NCBI GenBank assembly: GCA_016124445.1
Contig: WGNR01000006.1
Coordinates: 1-64,000, forward strand
Direction of reading: 5' to 3'
DNA: 64,000 nt
Origin: a bacterium
GTDB lineage: Bacteria; Planctomycetota; Planctomycetia; Pirellulales; Pirellulaceae
Shown: positions 51,719 through 61,071 of the stretch, one piece after another
Layout of the letters: each line of letters begins with the position of its first letter
Numbering within the stretch: position 1 is the first letter of the stretch
Notes under the pieces: generated by a model
What the model was told of the DNA's origin: nothing
The model's database searches: none
The model's input: the letters and a program-made list of their open reading frames with translations, nothing else
Program-made: the position numbers and the translations under genes

Positions 51719-51949
51719 ATGAAAGAGAATATCCACCCCAAATATCAAGAAACGGTCGTGAAGTGTGGTTGCGGTAACTCGTTTACCACCCGCAGCACCC
51801 GCAAGGAAATCGTGGTCGACGTTTGTAACGTTTGCCATCCGTTCTACTCGGGCAAGGAACGCTTCGTGGACTCGGGCGGCCGAATCGAGAAGTTCAAGAA
51901 CAAGTTTGCCGGCAACTACGCCAGCTTGGCGAAGAAAAAGAAGAAATAG
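51719..51949 (+). CDS. rpmE: Ribosomal protein L31 (zinc-binding type)
   Basis: A 76-residue 50S protein, MKENIHPKYQETVVKCGCGNSF at the start. The zinc site is CGCG and CNVC (CXC...CXXC), as in the C+ form of L31, and the segment HPFYSGKERFVDSGGRIEKFKNKF is diagnostic. GGAGTGAAGGTCG precedes the ATG. A promoter lies upstream and a terminator downstream, so it can be expressed on its own although prfA follows. Confidence 0.96.
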   Translation: MKENIHPKYQETVVKCGCGNSFTTRSTRKEIVVDVCNVCHPFYSGKERFVDSGGRIEKFKNKFAGNYASLAKKKKK

Positions 51950-51974
51950 CTTCTTGCCAATTGAATTTGACGTG

Positions 51975-52010
51975 CACGCGAGTTTCCTACGCTAGGGGCT
52001 CGCGTGTTTT
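51975..52010 (+). terminator. Intrinsic terminator after rpmE
   Basis: CACGCGAG (51975-51982) pairs with CTCGCGTG (51999-52006), followed by TTTT. It lies between rpmE and prfA. Confidence 0.82.
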
Positions 52011-52090
52011 CGTAGTATCCCCCATCCGACCCGCTGTTGGATCGCAGTCAGATCTCTGGCCGTCAGGCCACCCTCAGGAAGAACCCTCTC

Positions 52091-53167
52091 ATGCGCGAAA
52101 TCTTGGAAGAAAAACTCGCCCGCTTCGAGTTTCTCGAAAAGCAGATGAGCGATCCCGACGTGTTGTCCAACTCGTCGATGATGGCCAAGGTGGCCCGTGA
52201 GCATGGTTCGCTGGCTCGCATCGCCACGCGCTATCGCCAGTTCAAAGAGATTGTGGGCGAGATCGAAGATGCCCGGGAAATGATTGAAGGGGACGACCCC
52301 GAAATGGCCGAATTGGCCGAAGCCGACCTGGTCGATCTGAAGGCCAAACGCGAAAAAGTCTGGCGTGATCTGTTGGACATGACCATCGGCGGGGAAGATG
52401 CCGACCGCGACAAGATCGTGCTGGAAATCCGCGCCGGTACCGGTGGTGACGAAGCGGCCCTGTTTGCCCGCGACCTGTACGAAATGTACAAGCGATTCGC
52501 AGAAAGCAAGAAGTGGAAGTACGAGATCATGGAATCGAACCCGACCGAACTGGGCGGTTTCAAGGAAGTGATCATTTCGGTTCATGGCGAAGGGGTCTAC
52601 CGCGAGATGCAATACGAGAGCGGCGGCCACCGCGTGCAGCGCGTTCCCGAGACTGAAACGAAGGGGCGCGTGCAAACGTCTGCGGCTACCGTCGCGGTGA
52701 TGGCAGAACCGGAAGAAGTCGAATTCGATCTCAGCCCAGATAGTTACACGGTCGAACGTTACGCCGCCAGTAGCGGACCAGGCGGTCAGCACGTGAACAA
52801 GACGGCATCGGCCGTGCGTCTGATTCACCAGGAAACCGGCGTGATCGTTCAATGCTGTGAAGAACGAAGCCAGCACAAGAACCTGGATCGCGCCCTGCGT
52901 CTTTTGAAGACCAAACTGTACGAAGCACAACGCGAGAAGGAAGCCAAGGAACGAGCCGACGAACGGAAAAGTCTGGTCGGTTCCGGCGACCGTAGCCAGC
53001 GAATTCGGACGTACAACTTCCCCGAGAACCGTATCAGCGACCACCGTATCAACCTGACGCTGTACAAGCTCGATCAAGTTATGGCCGGCCACCTTCAACC
53101 GGTGATCGACGCCCTGATCGATCACGATCGCGAGCAATTGCGTGGTTCGATGGGGGATCTCGACTAA
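52091..53167 (+). CDS. prfA: Peptide chain release factor 1
   Basis: A 358-residue release factor for UAA and UAG codons. The N-terminal helical domain starts [24 protein letters not shown]. The codon-recognition PxT position reads PET in [15 protein letters not shown], and the catalytic loop is [19 protein letters not shown] 52091, with CAGGAAGA upstream, matches the family start; the frame is open to 52037. PrmC, the enzyme that methylates the GGQ glutamine, is encoded 50 bp downstream. Confidence 0.97.
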   Translation: MREILEEKLARFEFLEKQMSDPDVLSNSSMMAKVAREHGSLARIATRYRQFKEIVGEIEDAREMIEGDDPEMAELAEADLVDLKAKREKVWRDLLDMTIGGEDADRDKIVLEIRAGTGGDEAALFARDLYEMYKRFAESKKWKYEIMESNPTELGGFKEVIISVHGEGVYREMQYESGGHRVQRVPETETKGRVQTSAATVAVMAEPEEVEFDLSPDSYTVERYAASSGPGGQHVNKTASAVRLIHQETGVIVQCCEERSQHKNLDRALRLLKTKLYEAQREKEAKERADERKSLVGSGDRSQRIRTYNFPENRISDHRINLTLYKLDQVMAGHLQPVIDALIDHDREQLRGSMGDLD

Positions 53168-53217
53168 ACTTCGCGGGCCAGTTTTGACTACCATCCCTGA
53201 AGGGAGCCGTTGCCTGT

Positions 53218-54096
53218 ATGTCGACTGCCGAACCATGGACGATTGGCCGTCTGTTGAACTGGACGACAGATTATCTCACCTCAAAAGGGAGTGACGAGGC
53301 TCGCCTGGAAGCGCAACTTCTTTTGGCCCATGCTCTAAATTGCCAGAAGATTCAGCTCTATACCCGCTTCGAGGAAGTTGTCGCCGAAGATTGTCGGGCC
53401 AAGTTTCGCGAGCTGGTCAAGCAGCGGGCCTCCGGAATCCCGGTCGCTTACGTATTGGGAACCAGCGAGTTCTATTCGATGACATTCGAGGTGAACTCGA
53501 ACGTCCTGATTCCGCGACCGGAGACTGAACACCTGGTGATCGAAGCGCTCGACCGCGTCAAGTCGCGCTCCGGCGAGTCGTTGCGGATATTGGAACTGGG
53601 GACCGGCAGCGGGATCATCGTTGTCGCGCTGGCCAAGCACGCCCCGAAGTCGACCTTCCTGGCGACCGATATCAGCGGCAAGGCGTTGGAAGTTGCCCAG
53701 CGCAATGCGGCCAAACATGCTGTCGCCGAGCGGATTCAGTTTGCCGAGGGAGACCTCTTCGCGGCAGTCCCCGATGGAGAAACCTTCGATCTGATCGTCA
53801 GCAATCCACCTTACGTGGCCCAGTCGGAACGATCGATGATGGATGCCCAGGTCATCGCTCACGAGCCGCATGTCGCTTTGTTCGCCGAAGAAGAGGGAAC
53901 GGCCGTGTTGCGGCAGATCTTGGAAGCGGCAGCCGACTATCTCAATCCTGGCGGCTGGCTGCTCTTGGAATTCAGCCCGATGGTCGCCCAACGCGTCGCT
54001 GAAATTGCCCAGAAGACAGGCCGATACCGGCAGGTTTCGATCGGCAAAGATTTGGCCCGGCTGGATCGTTACCTGGTCGCTCAAAAAGCTGATTAG
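53218..54096 (+). CDS. prmC: Release-factor glutamine methyltransferase PrmC
   Basis: A 292-residue SAM-dependent enzyme that methylates the Gln of the GGQ motif in release factors. It has the N-terminal helical domain (LEAQLLLAHALNCQKIQLYTRFEE), YVLGTSEFYSMTFEVNSNVLIPRPETEHLV, motif I LELGTGSGIIVVALAK and the substrate-binding NPPYVAQSE. The prfA-prmC pair is a common arrangement. Its end overlaps the convergent GGDEF gene by 4 bp. Confidence 0.96.
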   Translation: MSTAEPWTIGRLLNWTTDYLTSKGSDEARLEAQLLLAHALNCQKIQLYTRFEEVVAEDCRAKFRELVKQRASGIPVAYVLGTSEFYSMTFEVNSNVLIPRPETEHLVIEALDRVKSRSGESLRILELGTGSGIIVVALAKHAPKSTFLATDISGKALEVAQRNAAKHAVAERIQFAEGDLFAAVPDGETFDLIVSNPPYVAQSERSMMDAQVIAHEPHVALFAEEEGTAVLRQILEAAADYLNPGGWLLLEFSPMVAQRVAEIAQKTGRYRQVSIGKDLARLDRYLVAQKAD

Positions 54097-55391
54097 CGGT
54101 CAACTTTGATCACCCGGTGGCGAATCGAATAGTCGGGCGGGTCAATTGCCTGAGGGCCGCTGCCTTCGTCGATGAAGGTTCGATTGCGGCCATTCTTTTT
54201 GGCGGTACGCAGGGCCGTCATCGCTCGATTAAATAGCTTCGGCACGGTATCGTCAGGTTTCGCCTCGGTGACGCCGCAACTAATCGACAGTTCCAGTTCG
54301 TCTCCGTCGTACTCGAAGGTGGTCGACTGGATCGTTTGACGAATTCGTTCGACCGCACTCGTCGCTCCTCGAGGTCCGACGTCGCCGAAGAACAATAGAA
54401 GCCGCTGGCCTTCCAGTCGCATCGCGAATTCATAACCACGATTGGTGCGGACCAAGTCGGAAACGTAACGGCAAATCGCCGAGATAACTTGATCGCCGCT
54501 CTCGGTGCCCAGCCGTTCGTTTAAGCGGCGGAAGGCATCAATGTCGATCATCGCGATACTCAGCAAACGCTCTCGGCGAATATCGTCTCGCCACCACTCG
54601 AACAATTTGCATTCGGTACCGGTGCGGTTCATCAGTCCGGTGAGCGAATCAACTTTCATCTTACTGTCGACTGTCGAAAGCTGTTTCTCGGCTCGCAGCA
54701 CCGTCACGATTGTTTCGGTCATCTTGTCGCGCAAGTCATGGCACAAGTCCATCAATCGACCGATCTCCAGGATCAGCTTGCGGCAGACATCGGTCAAATT
54801 GTCCTCGAAGTCGAGGTGCTGCAAGTTGCTCAAAGTCGTTTCAATTTGAGCGGTTTGATCGAAAAGCGTGTCGCAGAGCCGTCGCCCGATGTCGGAGTAG
54901 CCACCCAGACCCTCGGTCGAGCTATCGAGGTGTTGAGACGCCTCGGCCTGTTTGTCGAGCCAGTCGATATTGAGGGCATCGAGTTCTTCTGCGATTCCGT
55001 GCAGAGCGTCTTCGGTGGGCTGATACCAGACTTCGCGCAGGTTGTTTTCGATTTCGATCAGCTTGGCGCGATACTTGCCAATTTCCAACCGCAGCACTTG
55101 GGCCGTCGCTTCGACCAGGCTGTTGGCTTCGATCGATTCGGCCCGTAATTGGTCGAGATATTCGTATGGAATGACTTCTTCTGGCTCAGGCTTCTTGGGA
55201 GGCGGACCCAGGTTCCCGGAATCTTTGTTGTCCGAGTAATCTTGATTGCTTTGAATATCGTTGAGAAAGATTTCCGCGTTTTCGATGGTCACGATGGCCG
55301 GCTGACGCTGGATCAGTTGTCGCACGCGCACGGCAGCGCAAAATCCGATCAACAGATTCGCACCGATCATCAAGATTAAAAGCAGAAACAT
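54093..55391 (-). CDS. Membrane GGDEF-domain protein with degenerate active site
   Basis: A 432-residue protein with an N-terminal transmembrane helix (MFLLLILMIGANLLIGFCAAV), a long coiled-coil region (about 80-240) and a GGDEF domain (about 245-410). The conserved DSLTGLMNR and metal-binding MIDIDAFRRLNERLG are intact. However, where GGDEF should be, near residues 326-331, the sequence reads AMRLEGQRLLLFFG. Without the Gly-Gly-Asp/Glu-Glu active site it probably does not make cyclic di-GMP. It may act as a scaffold or bind a nucleotide. No EAL domain is attached. Confidence 0.85.
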   Translation of the reverse strand: MFLLLILMIGANLLIGFCAAVRVRQLIQRQPAIVTIENAEIFLNDIQSNQDYSDNKDSGNLGPPPKKPEPEEVIPYEYLDQLRAESIEANSLVEATAQVLRLEIGKYRAKLIEIENNLREVWYQPTEDALHGIAEELDALNIDWLDKQAEASQHLDSSTEGLGGYSDIGRRLCDTLFDQTAQIETTLSNLQHLDFEDNLTDVCRKLILEIGRLMDLCHDLRDKMTETIVTVLRAEKQLSTVDSKMKVDSLTGLMNRTGTECKLFEWWRDDIRRERLLSIAMIDIDAFRRLNERLGTESGDQVISAICRYVSDLVRTNRGYEFAMRLEGQRLLLFFGDVGPRGATSAVERIRQTIQSTTFEYDGDELELSISCGVTEAKPDDTVPKLFNRAMTALRTAKKNGRNRTFIDEGSGPQAIDPPDYSIRHRVIKVDR

Positions 55392-55507
55392 ACCGCGGCC
55401 TTGTTGTTACATGGTTCCCTGCGTCATCCAGCGCGCAGAGTACAGAGCATGTAAACGTAGACCACAATCTATGGATGTCGAAATCGGTGCGGCAAAAACT
55501 ATTCTAC

Positions 55508-56563
55508 TTATGACGAGGAATCCGGTTTTGACGGTGAATCCCCCCGATAAACTCGCCGGCCGATTGGATTCGGTCGCGAAACGAACTTCCCTTCACCATC
55601 TTGCTGGATGCTGGCCGCCAGGCGAAAGACATTGCCATCCAGTTGGTCGGCCCAGTAGACCAGGTTGGCTTCCCAGGTCATCGGCAGCTTGGGGCTGCCA
55701 TGTTCGGCCGATCCTTGATGACTGAGGATCAAATGTTCCAGCCGCAAAAGCCACTCGGCTTCAATCTCCAATTGCCTGGCCGTATCGCGAATCAAATCGC
55801 GACCCAGCGAGATATGTCCGATCAATTCGCCAGCGGTGGTATAGGCCGAGTTGGCCACATCGCCGTCCAGTTCAGCGAGCTTGCCGATGTCGTGCAGAAT
55901 GGCACCGGCAACGGCCAGCTCGCGGACGATCGGTTCGCGCAGCGAAGCATGTTGACCGCGGTATGTTTCAATTAGATACAGGACATTTTGCAGCACGCTG
56001 TAGCAATGCTCGAGGAACCCGCCTGCGTAGGCATGGTGGTGATGCAGCGCACCTGGCAACGTTTGCAGACGCTCCTGATTCGATTCCAGAATGGAGGTCA
56101 CCAGGGCGTGAAGCTCTTTGGTTTCGATTTCTCGATCGACGATATCCAGCAGCCGATCGAGTATTTGCTGAGGATCGGACTGGGAACTTGGCTGGCAACC
56201 CGCCGGATCAAAGCCGTCCTTCTCGTCCGCCGGCTCGACCGGGCGGAGTTTCGAGATTTCAATCAGACCGCCGAAGATCGATTCGTCGAAGCGGCCTCGG
56301 ACCTTGTAGAAATGGCCGACTGTCCACTCTTCGCGGCAAGGTTCTTCCAGGGGAGAACCTTCCCAGATCGTCGCGGCGACACCACGGCTCTGGTCGCGGA
56401 ACTCAAGCCGATAATAAGGCTGCCCGCGCCGCGTGAGCGATCGCTCTTTGCTTGATAGCTGCGCGAAGAAATCTGCAAGCTGGCCATGCTGCAGGTCCGC
56501 CAGACGGCCGATCAGGTTCATGCCGAAGTCCCCAAGCTTCAGTTCAACGGTGGATGATCGCAT
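55508..56563 (-). CDS. YhaM-like 3'-5' exoribonuclease/HD-domain protein
   Basis: A 351-residue protein with an N-terminal OB-fold (LTRRGQPYYRLEFRDQSRGVAATIWEG) and a C-terminal HD domain. The metal ligands appear in LPGALHHHHAYAGGFLEHCYSVLQNV and AVAGAILHDIGKLAEL (HD). This arrangement is that of YhaM, a nuclease acting on RNA and single-stranded DNA ends. Its C-terminus is Ser/Pro rich. It is followed by the GGDEF gene on the same strand with 116 bp between. Confidence 0.85.
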   Translation of the reverse strand: MRSSTVELKLGDFGMNLIGRLADLQHGQLADFFAQLSSKERSLTRRGQPYYRLEFRDQSRGVAATIWEGSPLEEPCREEWTVGHFYKVRGRFDESIFGGLIEISKLRPVEPADEKDGFDPAGCQPSSQSDPQQILDRLLDIVDREIETKELHALVTSILESNQERLQTLPGALHHHHAYAGGFLEHCYSVLQNVLYLIETYRGQHASLREPIVRELAVAGAILHDIGKLAELDGDVANSAYTTAGELIGHISLGRDLIRDTARQLEIEAEWLLRLEHLILSHQGSAEHGSPKLPMTWEANLVYWADQLDGNVFRLAASIQQDGEGKFVSRPNPIGRRVYRGDSPSKPDSSS

Positions 56564-56568
56564 CCATC

Positions 56569-57822
56569 TTAAGAGGGGGCTGGGCTTGGTTCCAGCGAAT
56601 TCTGGGGTGATTCGTAGAGACGCGACTCGCGGCTCAGTTCCGTCAGCTTGGCTTGCAGACGTTGATGTAGCTCGACCATCAAAGGATCGGCGTCCTCACG
56701 CGGCCGCCGCATGTCGTTGATGTAGATCGGTTCATCGACGTCGATGATCACATGCAGCGAACTATCGATCGTCGTTAGGTCTTTCAGGTCTTCTTCAAAC
56801 CGCTCGATCGTTTCCAGCAGGCGGTCGACACTTGGAAAGTCGCGGAGATAGTTGGGCAGGTAGCAAGAGATCTGCTGGGCCACGTAAATATCTTCCAACT
56901 GCATCCAGCGGCGCGATCGTTCTTCTTCCGATAGCTTTCCCTCGATCATGTCAGGCAGCATGCGGGAACGAAGGGCCTTGATTCTGGGAAGAACGCTGCC
57001 GCTCGACTGGACGCGGAGCCATTCTTCTTCCAGGGGATGCAGGATCTTGTCGATTAGGTTTGACGTTCGGTGCCCCAGGTCTTGCTCCGGGCAGGCCTGG
57101 CCGGCGTAGCGGATTTCTTCGAGGCAGAACAGTGCTTCGCTGATCCGTTCGATTCGTTCGTGCAACGAGAGTTCTTCCGCAGTTCGCCAACCAAGTCGAA
57201 GCTCTAATTCATGCAGAACCGGCCGGACGACCGCATCGATGTCGCCGTGAAACACATATTTAATGCCGATTGGGTGAATGACTGTCTTGCCGAGACCTTG
57301 TTTCTCGCGACGTTTGGCGGCCGAACGAGCGATGAAGGCGACACCGTCCAACAGCGGATGCAGGTAGTCGTTGGTTCGGGTGGTCGACCCTTCCGGGAAA
57401 AGAACCAGCGGACGTTCGGCTTCGACCATGGCGTCGATGGCGGTGGAGATCGATTTGCGGTCGATTCCTTCCCGATAGACGCTGAAGCCACCCATGACCC
57501 GAATCGCCCAGGCCTTGAACCAGCCTTGGTTGAACAGGTGCCAACTGGCCATCGAATAAAGATTGCAGTCCACTTCGCGGGCCAGAAAACCCATCACCAG
57601 CGGATCGGACATCCGCGTATGGTTGGGGGCTAATAAGATCCCATGTTTCTCATCGAGCGACTGTTTGAGCCGGTCGCCGTTGCGAACTTCGTACGAGTCG
57701 ACCCCTTCGTAAACCTTGAGGTACTTGCCGTAGAGATCGAATCGTTGAATGAGCGAGGGCCACCAGGTTCCTCGATGGGGAGGAACAAATCGGTACGGCT
57801 TCTCGATGATGATCTTCTGCAT
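56569..57822 (-). CDS. PlsC-like 1-acylglycerol-3-phosphate acyltransferase family protein
   Basis: A 417-residue enzyme of the PlsC family, which transfers acyl chains in phospholipid or related lipid synthesis. HX4D is present (LLAPNHTRMSDPLVM), and the second motif is VLFPEGSTTRTND. No obvious N-terminal membrane helix is seen, but LFNQGWFKAWAIRVMGG is amphipathic. The long C-terminal region (about 230-417) goes beyond the usual length of about 250 and has no recognised domain. ATG 57822 is chosen, since the longer frame to 57897 would overlap galE. It is probably cotranscribed with galE, 38 bp upstream. Confidence 0.82.
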   Translation of the reverse strand: MQKIIIEKPYRFVPPHRGTWWPSLIQRFDLYGKYLKVYEGVDSYEVRNGDRLKQSLDEKHGILLAPNHTRMSDPLVMGFLAREVDCNLYSMASWHLFNQGWFKAWAIRVMGGFSVYREGIDRKSISTAIDAMVEAERPLVLFPEGSTTRTNDYLHPLLDGVAFIARSAAKRREKQGLGKTVIHPIGIKYVFHGDIDAVVRPVLHELELRLGWRTAEELSLHERIERISEALFCLEEIRYAGQACPEQDLGHRTSNLIDKILHPLEEEWLRVQSSGSVLPRIKALRSRMLPDMIEGKLSEEERSRRWMQLEDIYVAQQISCYLPNYLRDFPSVDRLLETIERFEEDLKDLTTIDSSLHVIIDVDEPIYINDMRRPREDADPLMVELHQRLQAKLTELSRESRLYESPQNSLEPSPAPS

Positions 57823-57860
57823 GGGATGGCGGGGTTCTTCCGGGCCTCCGCTGGGGCTTT

Positions 57861-58853
57861 CTACTGGGCGAAACCTTGGGGGTGCGATTGATGCCAACGC
57901 CAGGCGGTCTCAATCGTTTCGCGAACGTCCATGTATTTCGGCTGCCAATCAAGAATTTTATGGGCTTGCGCCGGATTGGCTACCAGGGCAGGGGGATCTC
58001 CTTCGCGGCGCGGGCCGATTTCGGCAGGGATTTCGTGGCCTGTCACCTGGCGGCATGCTTCGATGATTTCCAAGACGCTAGCGCCGCGGCCGGTGCCCAG
58101 GTTCAACTTCAAGCAGTTGTCTGGGGTTATTTTCTCCATGGCGGCCAGGTGGGCATCGGCCAGGTCATCGACATGGATATAGTCGCGAATGCAGGTTCCG
58201 TCGTCGGTGGGGTAATCGTCGCCGAAAATACTGATCGATTTGCGTTGCCCAAGCGCGACTTGCAGCACCAGAGGAATCAGGTGGGACTCGGGCTTGTGAT
58301 CTTCGCCGATATCACCGGCCGGCGAAGCGCCTGCCGCGTTGAAGTAGCGAAGCGCTGCGTACGACATTCCGTAGGCATGCGAATAATCTTGCAGAGCGTG
58401 TTCGATGGCCAGCTTGGTGAAGCCATACGGATTGACCGGACTTTGGGGGAAGGTTTCGTCGATCGGAGAGGAGGCGGGAATCCCATAGGTGGCACAAGTG
58501 CTCGAAAAGACGATCCGCGAGACATCGGCAGCCCGCATCGCGTCGAGCAGGCTTAGCGTGCCGGTGATATTGTTCTGGTAGTACTTGGCCGGATCAGTCA
58601 CTGATTCGCCTACGAGGGCGAACGCGGCGAAATGAATGACCGCTTCGATACGGTGAGCCTTGAGCGTGTCGATCAGCTTCTCGGTTTCGAGCAAATCTCC
58701 CTCGACGAAGTTCAACTTGGCGACCGCATCGCGATGCCCGGCTGAAAGGTTGTCGTAGATAACCGCCTCGCAACCTGCCTCGGCCAGCTTCCGCGCGGTA
58801 TGCGATCCGATATAGCCTGCCCCGCCAACGACGAGTACGCGCATCTTATCCAT
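57861..58853 (-). CDS. galE: UDP-glucose 4-epimerase GalE
   Basis: A 330-residue short-chain dehydrogenase-type epimerase interconverting UDP-glucose and UDP-galactose. NAD-binding VLVVGGAGYIGSHTARKL, then SSTCATYG, the catalytic YGFTK (Tyr and Lys, VNPYGFTKLAIEHAL), RYFNAAGASPAGDIGEDHKPESHLIPLVLQ and DYPTDDGTCIRDYIHVDDLADAH are hallmarks. Galactose supply would fit the glycan-related genes in the window, but that link is only contextual. The ATG at 58853 is used; another lies three codons in. Confidence 0.95.
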   Translation of the reverse strand: MDKMRVLVVGGAGYIGSHTARKLAEAGCEAVIYDNLSAGHRDAVAKLNFVEGDLLETEKLIDTLKAHRIEAVIHFAAFALVGESVTDPAKYYQNNITGTLSLLDAMRAADVSRIVFSSTCATYGIPASSPIDETFPQSPVNPYGFTKLAIEHALQDYSHAYGMSYAALRYFNAAGASPAGDIGEDHKPESHLIPLVLQVALGQRKSISIFGDDYPTDDGTCIRDYIHVDDLADAHLAAMEKITPDNCLKLNLGTGRGASVLEIIEACRQVTGHEIPAEIGPRREGDPPALVANPAQAHKILDWQPKYMDVRETIETAWRWHQSHPQGFAQ

Positions 58854-59074
58854 CTAGAAAACCTTTCCAGGGACGGTTTGTGCTGTCATTCCCAACTTGA
58901 TTTCTCGCAAAACGGGGTTGCAAGTTCGCGAATGCCCAGATTCTGGCTAATTGCTTCCATACGATCAATACGACCGGAATCCTTGCTGACGTGCTCTTAT
59001 CCAGCTTTCATCCCACCGAAATCTAACTGTAAGGCATATTTTATCGCTCTCCAGAAAGAACGCTTGGGTTCTCG

Positions 59075-60016
59075 ATGAAACGAAAATTAAAGCTCAAACT
59101 CAAGCGACCCTTACCCCAGCCGCAAGGGGAGAGGACCGAGCGGCTGATTGCGTCGATGGTCACCTATTTGACCACCGAGTGCCATCTTTCGCCGAATACC
59201 ATCCAAGCTTACTCGCGAGATCTGGCGAGATTTCGGTCATGGCTGGGGACAAGAAATCCCACGAATCTGACCATCGCCGATCTTTCGGACTATGCGGCCT
59301 GGCTCCACAAGCAAAGCCTGGCGCCAGCTTCCGTGGCCCGGCATATTATCTCGCTGAAGGTCTTTTTCCGCTATCTGCAGCTCGAAGGCGTGATGCAGGA
59401 CAATCTGGCGGAACTGCTGGGCTGTCAGAAGTTATGGCAAAAAATCCCCACCGTCATTCCCCCCTACCAGATCGACGACTTCCTGACGGCTCCCTGGAGC
59501 GAGGATCGATATTGGCGGCGGGATCGAGCAATTCTCGAAGTCCTGTATGCCAGCGGCTGCCGCGCATCAGAGATCGCTGGATTGAATTCGAGCGACGTCC
59601 ATTTGGAAGAGCGTTTTTGCCGGCTGCACGGCAAAGGGAACAAGCAGCGCCTGGTGCCGCTCGGAGAGAAAGCAATCGCCGCTTGCCAGGCTTACGTCGA
59701 GCATGAACGCCCCAAGCTGGCGGCCCAAGGTTTTGAATCCCCTGCATTCTTTTTGACCAAGACGGGGCGTCCGTTGAGGCGCGAGGCCATTTGGGAACTG
59801 GTCAAAAAGTACGCGGCACGAGCCGGAATCGATCCTGCCGTCAGCCCGCACACGCTGCGGCATAGTTTCGCCACGCATCTGTTGGCAGGCGGAGCCGATC
59901 TTCGCCAGGTGCAGGAACTGCTGGGACACGCCAGTATCGCCACGACGCAAATCTACACGCATGTCGACCAGACGCGCCTAAAAAAAGTTCACGCTGCGTA
60001 TCATCCGCGAGCGTGA
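59075..60016 (+). CDS. XerC/XerD-type tyrosine recombinase
   Basis: A 313-residue site-specific recombinase. The N-terminal SAM-like DNA-binding domain includes YLTTECHLSPNTIQAYSRDLARFRSWL. The catalytic set is complete: R in ASGCRASEIAGL, K in HGKGNKQRLVPLG, H-R in SPHTLRHSFATHLLAGG, H in LLGHASIATTQIYTH, and the Tyr in that last segment. Length and context suit chromosome-dimer resolution rather than a phage integrase. Its extreme 3' end is part of a hairpin that terminates the convergent exb operon. Confidence 0.93.
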   Translation: MKRKLKLKLKRPLPQPQGERTERLIASMVTYLTTECHLSPNTIQAYSRDLARFRSWLGTRNPTNLTIADLSDYAAWLHKQSLAPASVARHIISLKVFFRYLQLEGVMQDNLAELLGCQKLWQKIPTVIPPYQIDDFLTAPWSEDRYWRRDRAILEVLYASGCRASEIAGLNSSDVHLEERFCRLHGKGNKQRLVPLGEKAIAACQAYVEHERPKLAAQGFESPAFFLTKTGRPLRREAIWELVKKYAARAGIDPAVSPHTLRHSFATHLLAGGADLRQVQELLGHASIATTQIYTHVDQTRLKKVHAAYHPRA

Positions 60017-60021
60017 ACTTT
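59984..60021 (-). terminator. Terminator of the exb operon overlapping the xerC 3' end
   Basis: AAAGTTCACGCT (59984-59995) pairs perfectly with AGCGTGAACTTT (60010-60021). On the minus strand the U-tract comes from the complement of the A-run at 59979-59986. The xerC stop codon (60014-60016) is inside the hairpin, 38 bp from the exbD stop. For xerC the same stem has only a short T-run. Confidence 0.8.
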
Positions 60022-60053
60022 CAGTTTGATTTAGCAACTGGTCTGGTCGCCCC

Positions 60054-60563
60054 TTAGCCTGCCCCGGAAGTTGGTGCGAACTTGATTTTTTCAACCAGCT
60101 TTTGCACTTCGCCTGTCTTGGGATCAACCCGACCAGTCACCGCGGTGATGGCCTGGATGATGTAGCGATAGTGCAATTGGAAGTCGGCATCGATTTCGAT
60201 TTCCGATTCTTCCTGGCTGGAAGCAGGACCGTCGGCGATGCCGAGCGACTTGACAAGCTCGGTTTGCACCTTGGCAAACTTTTGCTGGACGGTGCCTTCA
60301 AAAGGCGGCAAGTTGTTGAGCGAGACCGATTGCAAATTGCCGGTGGGCCCTGCCTTGAGCTTCAACGTGAGAGGGACCTGCAAGTTGGTGCTGGGGGCTC
60401 CTTGGGCGGCCTGCGGCATATTGATATCGAAGTCCCCTTCCACCGCGACGATTTTGAACGTCATGATGAAGAAGACGAGGAGTTGAAACACGATGTCGAT
60501 CATCGGTGTCATCGGCACATCGATTTTTTCGCGTCCGTGGACTTCGTTCTTGCGAAGTTTCAT
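60054..60563 (-). CDS. ExbD/TolR-family biopolymer transport protein (second copy)
   Basis: A 169-residue inner-membrane protein: a short cytoplasmic N-terminus, one transmembrane helix with the proton-carrying Asp (MTPMIDIVFQLLVFFIMTF), and a periplasmic domain. It couples proton flow through an ExbB-type channel to an outer partner. It is the last gene of exbB-exbD-exbD; the two ExbD proteins differ strongly outside the helix, suggesting a heteromeric complex. The longer periplasmic segment has an Ala/Ser/Glu-rich insertion (SLGIADGPASSQEESEIEIDADFQLHYR). Confidence 0.9.
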   Translation of the reverse strand: MKLRKNEVHGREKIDVPMTPMIDIVFQLLVFFIMTFKIVAVEGDFDINMPQAAQGAPSTNLQVPLTLKLKAGPTGNLQSVSLNNLPPFEGTVQQKFAKVQTELVKSLGIADGPASSQEESEIEIDADFQLHYRYIIQAITAVTGRVDPKTGEVQKLVEKIKFAPTSGAG

Positions 60564-60580
60564 GAACCTAACCGTTAACC

Positions 60581-61030
60581 TTAGTAGGGGACTGTTTCCT
60601 TGGCCCTAAGCGCGAACTTCTCGAAACCTAAGTCTTGGCACATCTTGATCAATTGCTGAACCTTGCCGGTTTGAGCACGACCATCTGCGCGAATGATGAC
60701 GGTGACACCTTTCACACCGCCATCCTTTTTGTTGTAGTCGTCGGCGATCTGCTGTTCGACACGCAAGCGAGGCTTGATCCCATCAAACGTGTAGTCCTGG
60801 CTGTCGAAGTAAAGATTGCCATCTTCGTACATCTGCACGGTGATGGCGTTCTCGAATGGAACCTCCGGCGGCTTGGCCAACTCGCTCTCGGGGAGCTGGA
60901 TCTTCTTGTTTTGATCGGCCTGCGTAAAGTTGATCAGCACCATGAAGAAGGCGATCAACTGGAACGTCATGTCGATCATCGGGGTTAAATCCCCTTCGAG
61001 AATCTCCGCTTTTTTCTTCTGGATCTTCAT
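60581..61030 (-). CDS. ExbD/TolR-family biopolymer transport protein (first copy)
   Basis: A 149-residue protein with one transmembrane helix carrying the conserved Asp (LTPMIDMTFQLIAFFMVLINF) and a periplasmic domain of about 110 residues ending in GFEKFALRAKETVPY. It has an N-terminal Lys-rich segment (MKIQKKKAEILEG). It lies 41 bp downstream of the ExbB-type gene and 17 bp upstream of the second exbD. Confidence 0.9.
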   Translation of the reverse strand: MKIQKKKAEILEGDLTPMIDMTFQLIAFFMVLINFTQADQNKKIQLPESELAKPPEVPFENAITVQMYEDGNLYFDSQDYTFDGIKPRLRVEQQIADDYNKKDGGVKGVTVIIRADGRAQTGKVQQLIKMCQDLGFEKFALRAKETVPY

Positions 61031-61071
61031 TCGCTTTTACTTTTGGCTGAAGAGATCTTGGATTCAGGGAG

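Noticed and set aside
59075..60016. Tyrosine recombinase as evidence of an integrated element
   Set aside because: Its length and motif set fit XerC/XerD, and no att sites, phage genes or atypical flanks were seen.
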